In this document: piece by piece, positions 23,944 to 30,374 of the stretch
How positions within the stretch are numbered: the stretch's first letter is position 1
How the letters are laid out: every line of letters begins with the position of its first letter
DNA from: Cumulibacter manganitolerans
GTDB taxonomy: Bacteria > Actinomycetota > Actinomycetes > Mycobacteriales > Antricoccaceae
Length of the DNA: 35,538 nucleotides
Reading direction: 5' to 3'
Assembly: GCF_009602465.1 (NCBI RefSeq)
Contig: NZ_WBKP01000041.1
Span: 1 to 35,538 of the forward strand
Program-made: the position numbers and the translations under genes
Notes under the pieces: model-generated
What the model saw: only the letters and a program-made list of their open reading frames with translations
What the model was told of the DNA's origin: nothing
The model's database searches: none

Positions 23944-24561
23944 ATGAACGACACGCCTGAGCCGGCGGTGCCCGGCGGGCCGGACGACGCAGACGCCCCG
24001 ACGTCGCCGATGCCGGCGATCCGACGCCCGGAGGAGCCGAACGACGGCGTCGTCCCGGCGACCGGACCGGCCGCGAGGGCCGCCTCCACGCCGTGGCTCG
24101 TCGTGCTCGGCGTCCTGGTGCTGCTGCTGGTCGCCGGCGGGGTCTACGTACTGGCGGCCGACCGGTCCCCTCGCGGAGGCGCGGGGTCCTCGACGAGCCC
24201 GCGTCCGACCGGTGACGCGACGACCGGCTGGTCGCCGAGCGGCGGCGACGAGCAGGCGACCACCGCGGCCGGCGGTTCGGTCGGGCTGCCGCCGTCGAAG
24301 CCGGGCAAGAAGCAGCAGCCGGGGAAGGGGGCCTGCCAGGCGAGCACCAACCCGAAGAAGGCGGGCGGAACCCTCGTCCAGGACGTGACCCTCTCGTGCG
24401 CGGTGCCCACCTCGCTGACCATCGCGACCGCCGGAAAGGCAGTGATCACGCTGGACGGCGAGCAGCGCACCGGCACCGTGCAGATCTGCGCTGCGCAGGT
24501 GGAGTTCACGGTCACCGGTGGTCCGTACAAGTGGTCCGCGGACGGCCCCTGCGAACCCTGA
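23944..24561 (+). CDS. Single-pass membrane protein of unknown function
   Basis: A 205-aa protein with a Pro/Asp/Ala-rich cytoplasmic N-terminus (~1-45), one membrane helix (~50-70, WLVVLGVLVLLLVAGGVYVL), a Gly/Ser/Thr/Lys-rich linker (~75-125) and a small extracellular domain (~128-205) with four Cys (CQAS, LSCAVP, QICAAQ, GPCEP), likely two disulfides. I do not recognise a family. The GGAGG ribosome site is strong (GGAGGACCTG before the ATG). It starts 73 nt after the LAL regulator on the same strand, so the two may be co-transcribed. Confidence 0.7.
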   Translation: MNDTPEPAVPGGPDDADAPTSPMPAIRRPEEPNDGVVPATGPAARAASTPWLVVLGVLVLLLVAGGVYVLAADRSPRGGAGSSTSPRPTGDATTGWSPSGGDEQATTAAGGSVGLPPSKPGKKQQPGKGACQASTNPKKAGGTLVQDVTLSCAVPTSLTIATAGKAVITLDGEQRTGTVQICAAQVEFTVTGGPYKWSADGPCEP

Positions 24562-24629
24562 GGCGCACCGGGCCGCTCGCGCGCGAACCGCGACGCCTTC
24601 TCCACTGTTGCCGGTCTTCGGGGAGGTCT

Positions 24630-25808
24630 TCAGACCCGGCCGCGCAGCAGTGCGCGGAAATAGATCATGGGCTCGAGATATCGGTCGAAGAACCAAAGTG
24701 ACCGTCTGGGCCTGGTGAGGTCGGGCCAACGCACGGTGGGCTGGGGATGGAGGTCGCGGTCGAACTCCAGCAGCATGAGCCGGCGGCGATCGGTGGTGAT
24801 CGGGATGACGGTGTATCCGTCGTAGGTGCGCAGCGGCTCCGCGCGCCTGGACCGGACGATGTTCTCGGCCAGGATGTCAACCTGGCGGCGCAGCGCTCCG
24901 CCGGAGGGGCGGGTGTCGACGGCAGCCGCGTCGCCCAGGCTCCAGATGGACCGGTGCGAGCGATGGGCCAGGGTGTGCCGGTCGACGTCGATGAGCCCGC
25001 CGGCGTTGGTGAGCGGCTCGAGCCACCCTGCGGTGGTGTAGGGCGGGACGATGAAGGCGCGCTCTATCCCGGTGATTCGCTCGGTCTCACCGTCGGCTCC
25101 CTGCAGAGTGAGGGTCTGATGTTCATGGTCGACGGCCGAGACGGTCTTCTGGTGGTGGACCCGCACGCCGTACCGGTCCAGTTGATCCCGAAGCCGCGAC
25201 TCGGCGAAGGGAATGTCCAGGATTCCGTGATAAGGGGTGACGAGGTGGACGTCGAGATCGCGCAGGACACCGTGTTGCCGCCAGTAGTCGCACGCCGAGA
25301 AGAGTGGTTTGAGTGCGGTGCCGCCGCACGGGGCGGGTTCGGGCGGGATGCTGAAGACCACCGTTCCGGTGCGGGTCGCCGTGATCGCAGACCACGTCCG
25401 TTCGGCGTCGTCGGTGAGGTGGGCGGTGCTGCACCAGCCTGTGGCGATCGCGGTGGAGAGGCCGGGGACCGCGTCCAGACCCGGTTCGAGCCCGGGAGCC
25501 AGGACGAGGTCGTGGTAGGCCACCCGGGTACCGGAGGCGAGTAGGACCTGCTCGTGACGGGTGTCGATGCTGACGGCGGTGTCACGTAGCCATCTGCACC
25601 CGGGTGGGACGACCTGTCGGGTGGGCCGCGTGAGGCTGCGCATGGTCGCCTGTCCGCCCGCGACGTAGTTCAGCAGGGGCCGGTACCTGTGCAGCTCGCC
25701 GGGGGCGATGAGGACAACGTCGTGGCAGCCGAGCTTGCGCAGCCGCGCCGCGAGCGAGATGCCGGCGTTGCCGGCTCCCACGATCACCACGTCATGACGG
25801 TCGATCAC
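24630..25808 (-). CDS. Sulfide:quinone oxidoreductase-like FAD protein, one redox Cys missing
   Basis: A 392-aa flavoprotein of the SQR type II (SQRDL) group. FAD-binding GAGNAGIS is at 11-18; the second dinucleotide-fold glycines and SLGDAAAV (290-297) follow. Cys126 and Cys161 (PAPCGGTALKPLF) align with SQR cysteines, and the C-terminal block RRLMLLEFDRD then LEPMIYFRALLRG matches the membrane-binding tail of type II enzymes. The second redox cysteine, in the YTSCPLV motif of human SQOR, is Ile335 here (YTVIPIT), so normal disulfide-based sulfide oxidation is doubtful. It may reduce quinone with another donor. The start is GTG with GGGAG just upstream. It is 92 nt from the SRPBCC gene, same strand. 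Confidence 0.8.
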   Translation of the reverse strand: MIDRHDVVIVGAGNAGISLAARLRKLGCHDVVLIAPGELHRYRPLLNYVAGGQATMRSLTRPTRQVVPPGCRWLRDTAVSIDTRHEQVLLASGTRVAYHDLVLAPGLEPGLDAVPGLSTAIATGWCSTAHLTDDAERTWSAITATRTGTVVFSIPPEPAPCGGTALKPLFSACDYWRQHGVLRDLDVHLVTPYHGILDIPFAESRLRDQLDRYGVRVHHQKTVSAVDHEHQTLTLQGADGETERITGIERAFIVPPYTTAGWLEPLTNAGGLIDVDRHTLAHRSHRSIWSLGDAAAVDTRPSGGALRRQVDILAENIVRSRRAEPLRTYDGYTVIPITTDRRRLMLLEFDRDLHPQPTVRWPDLTRPRRSLWFFDRYLEPMIYFRALLRGRV

Positions 25809-25900
25809 GTTCTCCCTTCAGCGCGTGCTGTCCACGCCCACGGCGGCTTCTCCACTCGGGTGATGGTGAAGTCACCGGCGAGACCGAGGGGGCCCGGGTG

Positions 25901-26293
25901 CTAGGTGGCGTCTTCTTCGAGGTTGTCGGCGACGGCTTGCAGTGACTCGCGCATGGAGTCTTCGATCCCCGGCATGTCGTGATCGAGGTCGAGCTCCAAG
26001 GTCAGCTTGCTGCCGCTGCCTGCTTCGGTGACCGTCACCGAACCTTTGTAGTTGTTGCCTTCGGCCGATGACCAGGTGACGGTGTTGGTCTGCTCATCGG
26101 CGTGGAAATGAGCGAGCCCGCGGTGGGTCTCGCCGTTCTCGCCCTTGGCCTCGGTGTCCACGTCGCCGTTCTCGCGCGGGGAAGCCTTGGTCATGCGGGG
26201 GAAGTAGTGCGGCAAGTTCTGGACGTCTTTCAGGTAGGCGAACGCGTTCTCCGCGGAGGCGTCCAGCTGCTCTTCGACTGTGTAGGTGGGCAT
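25901..26293 (-). CDS. SRPBCC (START/Bet v1-like) family protein
   Basis: A 130-aa protein with the polyketide-cyclase/dehydrase-like lipid-transport fold: N-terminal strand and helix MPTYTVEEQLDASAENAFAYLKDVQNLPHYFPRM (the conserved 'LPxYFP' region), alternating beta strands, then a long acidic C-terminal helix (MRESLQAVADNLEEDAT). Such proteins bind hydrophobic ligands in a central cavity; the ligand here is unknown. The ATG at 26293 follows AAAGGGA. It lies upstream of the SQR-like gene on the same strand. Confidence 0.82.
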   Translation of the reverse strand: MPTYTVEEQLDASAENAFAYLKDVQNLPHYFPRMTKASPRENGDVDTEAKGENGETHRGLAHFHADEQTNTVTWSSAEGNNYKGSVTVTEAGSGSKLTLELDLDHDMPGIEDSMRESLQAVADNLEEDAT

Positions 26294-26503
26294 GTGGTCC
26301 CTTTCTCGATCCTGCGGGCGTAAGGGAGGTGCGGGAGTGATCACCCATCTAGGCGGCGGGCCCCCGCTGTCCACTCAGACTCCACCGGCCGGTGGCTTGG
26401 CTGAACAGTAGACCTTGCCCGGTGGTGAAGGACAGGTCTTCAGCAACACCTTTGCAGCCCGCGGCTCGATTCCCCACCTGGTTGTGTCGTCCACGCCGCC
26501 GGA
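26294..26503. other. Gene-free gap with a 14-bp palindrome
   Basis: 210 bp between the ribokinase stop and the SRPBCC start. It contains the perfect palindrome CCACCGGCCGGTGG (26382-26395), a possible operator or small terminator. Nothing else is recognisable. Confidence 0.4.
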
Positions 26504-27412
26504 CTACCGGGGATAGAACTCGCGAAGCGCGGCGTCGATCTCCGCCCGCTCGGGGATCGACGAAACGGCACCGGGGCGCTGCACGGCGAGGGCCGAGGCG
26601 CTGGAGGCGAGCTGCAGGCAGGCCGGCTCGTCGAGACCGGCCACCTTCGCCGCGGCGTACGCCCCCGCGAACGTGTCGCCGGCGGCAGTCGTGTCCACCG
26701 CGTCGACCTGCGGCGCGGTCACCCGGATCGGCTCGTGCCCTCGGCGTACCAGCAGCGAGCCGGCCGCGCCGAGAGTGATCAGGACGGCGGGGATGCGCTC
26801 GGTGATCCGCTCGGCCAGCTCGATGGGCGACCCGTCGCTGCCGGCGGCGAGCGCCGCCTCGTGCTCGTTGACGATCAGCAGGTCGATGGCCTCCACGAGC
26901 GCATCCGGCAGCCGCGCGTACGGCGCCGCGTTGAGCATGACGTACCCGCCGGCCGCGCGGGTGGTCCGGGCGGCCGCGACCACGGTCTGCATGGGGGTCT
27001 CGAGCTGCATCAGCAGCACCTTCGCCGAGCGCAACGCGTCGACCTCGTCCGGGGTCAGCTCCACCAGCCGGGCGTTGGCGCCGGCGACGACGACGATCGC
27101 GTTCTCACCGTGGCGATCCACCATGACGTACGCCGTCCCGCTGGTGATGTCGTCGCAGCGGCGCACCAGCGAGGTGTCGATGCCGGCTTCGCGCAGGCCG
27201 CCGAGCAGGAGCTCGCCGGACTCGTCGGCGCCGACGGCGCCGAGGAACCGCGTCGGGGCGCCGGCTCGCGCGGCGGCGACGGCCTGGTTGTTGCCCTTGC
27301 CGCCGCGACCGAGCGAGGAGCGGTCGGTGAGGACGGTCTCACCGGGCCCCGGGATGCGGTCGAGGTCGATGACGACGTCCAGGTTGGCGCTGCCCAGCAC
27401 GACCACACTCAT
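26504..27412 (-). CDS. rbsK: Ribokinase (PfkB family)
   Basis: A 302-aa carbohydrate kinase that phosphorylates ribose (or a related sugar) with ATP. N-terminal VVVLGSANLDVVIDLDRIPGPGETV and GRGGKGNNQAVAAAR (36-50) form the sugar-binding part; NEHE is at 182-185; the catalytic base is Asp246 in DTTAAGDTFAGAY, the second PfkB signature. Length is normal. No ribose transporter or regulator is next to it, so the real sugar could differ. The ATG at 27412 has only a weak AGG upstream. It starts 16 nt after the stop of the LamG protein gene, on the same strand, and may share its transcript. Confidence 0.9.
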   Translation of the reverse strand: MSVVVLGSANLDVVIDLDRIPGPGETVLTDRSSLGRGGKGNNQAVAAARAGAPTRFLGAVGADESGELLLGGLREAGIDTSLVRRCDDITSGTAYVMVDRHGENAIVVVAGANARLVELTPDEVDALRSAKVLLMQLETPMQTVVAAARTTRAAGGYVMLNAAPYARLPDALVEAIDLLIVNEHEAALAAGSDGSPIELAERITERIPAVLITLGAAGSLLVRRGHEPIRVTAPQVDAVDTTAAGDTFAGAYAAAKVAGLDEPACLQLASSASALAVQRPGAVSSIPERAEIDAALREFYPR

Positions 27413-27428
27413 GACTGCAGCCTAGGGG

Positions 27429-28835
27429 TTACGAGGCGGCCGCGTAGTGCGCCTTGACCTCGTCGGGCGCCAGCGCGCGGTTGTAGACCGCGACCTCGTC
27501 GATAGAGCCGATGAGCGCGGTCTTCGCGGCCCGCGGCCAGCCGGACAGGGAGTCGCCGCAGATCCGCCAGAAGCCCTCGAACTCGGTCGCCGAGGTGCCC
27601 TTGGCCTCGGCCGCCACCTGCACGCCGTCGACGTACAGCGTCAGGCCGGACGAGCCCGACATCGTGCCGACGATGTGATGCCACTTCCCGTCGGTCACGA
27701 TCGTCTCCGACGCCGCGAAGTACCGCTTGCTCTGGGTTCGGGTCGCGACGTACGCCAGCCCGGCCGTGTCGATGTACAGGGTGCGATCCACCTTGCTGCT
27801 CGCACCGGTCGCCTTGTTGCCGAAGGACAGGATCTGGCCGCCGTCCGGGCTGGTGGTGTTGACCCAGGCCTCGAGGGTGTAGTCGCCGGTCGGCGTCTCC
27901 GGCGTCTGCGAGTTGACGACGGACCGGTTGGTGGCGGTGCAGTCGATGGCGCCCGACTGGCCCTTCACGGCGCTGCTGCCGAGCATGCTGACGTCCTTGC
28001 CGAGCGTCAGGTTGCTGGTGCCCACCGCGTCGGCGCTGGGGTCGCTGCCGTAGGCGAACTGCCAGTAGTGCGTAGGTCCGGACCCCAGGACCAGGTCGCG
28101 GTAGGACTTCGCGGCGACGGCCTCCGGCGCGGACGACGCAGGAGCGGGCGGCTTGGCACTCGACGACGCCGCCTCCTCCACCGCCGGGGTGAAGAGCTTC
28201 GGGATCATGAGGAACGACAGCAGGACGAACACCGCCGCGACCGCGCCCACGAGCAGCCACTTCGAGAGGTCCCAGTTGGGGTCGGAGCGGCGCACGTAGG
28301 TGTAGCCGTCGTCCTCGTCGTCGGTGCCCCAGATCGAGCGCTCGCTGCGGTCGTCGTAGCCGCGGTCGCCGTCCCGATCGCCGACCGCGCCGTACGGGTC
28401 GTCGTCATCGTCCGAGTCGGCGGCGTATGTGTCAGCGTCGCCCGGGAGCTCGTCGTCCGCCGCGCCTCCGTCGTGCGCTGCATCGCCCTCGGCCGATCGG
28501 TCTTCCGCTTCATCGTCCACCTCGACGGCCTGCGGGCGCTCGTCGTCGGTTTCAGCGACGGCCCGGGTCTCGTCGGTTGATCCGGCGACGGCAGTCTCGG
28601 CGTCGTTCTCAGTGGCGCCGCCCAATTCGTTCGCGTCCGGATCGGCGTCATCCGACCCGGCGTCGTGGGCCGGGCGGGCGACGGGTGGGGCCACGATTCC
28701 GCCGAGCGGTTCGACGTCTGCGCCATGCCCGTCACCCGGGGCGTCGGTCGCGTCGCTGATCTGGCCGGCGGTTCCCGGCCGTGAGCTGGTGGACACCCGG
28801 CGCTCGGCGGTGGCGTCTGCGTCGTCGGAGCTCAT
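27429..28835 (-). CDS. LamG-domain single-pass membrane protein
   Basis: A 468-aa protein. Residues 1-190 are a disordered, very acidic cytoplasmic part (Asp/Glu/Ala-rich), then one membrane helix (~193-213, WLLVGAVAAVFVLLSFLMIPK), a short Pro/Ala/Ser tether and a concanavalin-like LamG domain (~245-468) with GDYTLEAWVNTTSPDGGQILSFGN, GKWHHIVGTMSGSSGLTLYVDGV and GSIDEVAVYNRALAPDEVKAHY. LamG domains bind sugars or proteins outside the cell; the acidic inner tail is unusual. The ATG at 28835 was preferred; a GTG six codons upstream is also possible. It is the last chromosomal gene before the tRNA scar. Confidence 0.82.
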   Translation of the reverse strand: MSSDDADATAERRVSTSSRPGTAGQISDATDAPGDGHGADVEPLGGIVAPPVARPAHDAGSDDADPDANELGGATENDAETAVAGSTDETRAVAETDDERPQAVEVDDEAEDRSAEGDAAHDGGAADDELPGDADTYAADSDDDDDPYGAVGDRDGDRGYDDRSERSIWGTDDEDDGYTYVRRSDPNWDLSKWLLVGAVAAVFVLLSFLMIPKLFTPAVEEAASSSAKPPAPASSAPEAVAAKSYRDLVLGSGPTHYWQFAYGSDPSADAVGTSNLTLGKDVSMLGSSAVKGQSGAIDCTATNRSVVNSQTPETPTGDYTLEAWVNTTSPDGGQILSFGNKATGASSKVDRTLYIDTAGLAYVATRTQSKRYFAASETIVTDGKWHHIVGTMSGSSGLTLYVDGVQVAAEAKGTSATEFEGFWRICGDSLSGWPRAAKTALIGSIDEVAVYNRALAPDEVKAHYAAAS

Positions 28836-28920
28836 GCCTCGATCATTTCCCACGGTCGCGGAGTTCGCTCGTCATTCGGCCAGCCGTTGGCGGGTTGTTA
28901 CGGATCCAACAACGAGAAAG

Positions 28921-28941
28921 CCCTGGCCAAGCAGGCCAGGG
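28921..28941 (-). terminator. Terminator of the tRNA-Ala gene
   Basis: A perfect 8-bp stem CCCTGGCC/GGCCAGGG (28921-28928 and 28934-28941), loop AAGCA; on the minus strand it is followed by CTTTCTCGTT. It lies 13 nt beyond the tRNA 3' end, where a tRNA terminator belongs. Confidence 0.8.
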
Positions 28942-28954
28942 AGGATCGAGATAC

Positions 28955-29003
28955 TGGTGGAGCCACGGGGAATCGAACCCCGGACCTCCTGCTTGCAAAG
29001 CAG
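28955..29003 (-). tRNA. tRNA-Ala(TGC) 3' fragment, probable attachment site scar
   Basis: On the minus strand this reads from the anticodon arm to the encoded CCA: anticodon loop TTTGCAA (anticodon TGC at 28995-28997), stem GCAGG, variable AGGTC, T arm CGGGG-TTCGATT-CCCCG, acceptor TGGCTCC, discriminator A, CCA. U70 of the alanine G3:U70 pair is present. The 5' half (acceptor strand, D arm, first base of the anticodon stem) is absent: beyond 29003 the sequence no longer pairs. Such a 3' piece with its own terminator is what an integrase leaves at one end of an element that has entered the tRNA gene. It is not a functional tRNA by itself. Confidence 0.85.
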
Positions 29004-29294
29004 CCAACAGCCGCCTGAAGTGGGGATCCAGCGGAAGACTACAGGTCAAGAGAGGCCACCTGAGGACGGATCGTCCAACGGTCGGTGTCAGCCGGTGATG
29101 CCCCCTGACGAACCCGTAGTCATGCCCGCAGTCGAGCGTCTCACCATCTGAGCGTTTGGGCGCTTCTGCCGAGGACCCTGAATAACCCTCAGCTTCCATG
29201 CTCGATGCGCTCGAGGACTGGATTGTCCCAAGGGTTGCCGACGGGCGCGAGACATTTGCGCGCTCGACGCGGGCTAACCGTCGGATCGGCACCG
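29004..29294. other. Gene-free end of the integrated element
   Basis: 291 bp between the tRNA fragment and the nuclease stop codon. The composition is more A/T-rich than the left half of the window. No integrase, excisionase or RNA gene is recognisable; open frames here run through the tRNA fragment and look spurious. Confidence 0.5.
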
Positions 29295-30374
29295 CTACCG
29301 AGTCGGTAGATCAAGCAGCAGGTCAACGATCGACGTGAGTCCTGAGACAGGATTGACTACGCCCCTGAACGGGTACGGCAGAGCGATTCTGAACTCGACC
29401 GAGTCCACATCGATGTGTGAGAATCCCGCGACGTCTGAGCGCTTGAGTATGCGGAGGTTGTCGTCCGCGAGGTCGTAGAGCCGCTCGAACGTCCGCGAGA
29501 ACCGCTTCTGGAACCGTGACTTGTTCTTGTCACGGGCATGCTTGTATCCGAGACTCGCATCGCCTCCGTACTGCTGTACCCGATCAAGAAAGTCAGCCTG
29601 GGCGGAGGTAGACGTGATCCTCTGGAGGATCCGCTCCACGATCGACGGGACTGTCTCGCCGGCCCGCTGGCCCTTGGGCACAGCGAGCACTCCCAGACTC
29701 AACAGATGCAGGGACGTCTCGGCAACGTCGGTGACCGGATGCCCGACCTCGACCTGTTGGAAGCCTTGGATGTGATGTGTAGATGTCGATCCCGACGTCG
29801 TCTTGACCTCCACACCAATCGCGCCGAGTTGGAAGTCGCGCGACGACGGCCGCCAGCCGAACCAGGACTGGACGAGATCATCGACAACTGCGGGCTGGAC
29901 ACTGACGGTGAGCTCATCTAGGAGTACTAACTCGCCATAGAGGCCCACGAGCACTTGGTCACCGACCTGATCGGCCCCGTAGATGAACTTAGCGATCAGC
30001 GGCTCGACCTGTGCAAAAGCGCCAGTCGGATCGTCGTTGTAGCCAGCCTCGATGAGCTCGACGCATATGAGCGCGGCGGCGCTGTCGAAGTGGGCGTCTC
30101 CCGGGAGAACGATCTGGTTCGCGCAGATCGCGCCCTCGTTCGACGACTGCCAGTCATCGCGGTAGTCCATCGCGCGGTCGACCACGGCCTGGGAGGCCGC
30201 AAGCCGCTCACCCACGAGGAACACCTCGACTCGCCCGCCCTCGTCGCGCGACAGCGCGATCGAGTGGCCTTCGTCGGCAAATCCGATATAGCGCTCAATC
30301 GACGACGGGGCGGGATCCAGGCTCCCGACGTAAGACTTGAGTTGCTCGTACGTCGTCTGGTCTGTCTCAGTCAC
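29295..30374 (-). CDS. PD-(D/E)XK nuclease-like protein (DUF4420 type)
   Basis: A 359-aa predicted restriction-type DNase. The motif cluster of the PD-(D/E)XK fold is visible: GLYGELVLLDEL (Glu148), SSRDFQLGAIGVEVKTTSG with Asp180, Glu189 and Lys191, and Gln207 in QGFQQVEV. The layout resembles the DUF4420 nucleases that accompany Z1-type ATPases. It starts at GTG, overlapping the Z1 stop by 8 nt, so it is the last gene of a coupled three-gene unit. The family link is by motif and context, not by a database match. Codon use is more A/T-tolerant than in the chromosome part. Confidence 0.82.
   Translation of the reverse strand: MTETDQTTYEQLKSYVGSLDPAPSSIERYIGFADEGHSIALSRDEGGRVEVFLVGERLAASQAVVDRAMDYRDDWQSSNEGAICANQIVLPGDAHFDSAAALICVELIEAGYNDDPTGAFAQVEPLIAKFIYGADQVGDQVLVGLYGELVLLDELTVSVQPAVVDDLVQSWFGWRPSSRDFQLGAIGVEVKTTSGSTSTHHIQGFQQVEVGHPVTDVAETSLHLLSLGVLAVPKGQRAGETVPSIVERILQRITSTSAQADFLDRVQQYGGDASLGYKHARDKNKSRFQKRFSRTFERLYDLADDNLRILKRSDVAGFSHIDVDSVEFRIALPYPFRGVVNPVSGLTSIVDLLLDLPTR

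Noticed and set aside
20997-24089. 1030-codon open frame opposite the LuxR-type regulator
   Set aside because: Low-complexity Arg/Gly/Ala translation and full overlap with a gene that has Walker and helix-turn-helix motifs.
28955-29035. Complete functional tRNA-Ala gene
   Set aside because: Upstream of the anticodon loop there is no D arm or 5' acceptor strand, and the first anticodon-stem pair is broken.
28843-29292. Open frame on the minus strand through the tRNA fragment
   Set aside because: The translation includes the typical false peptide made by reading through a tRNA T arm, and there is no family match or ribosome site.
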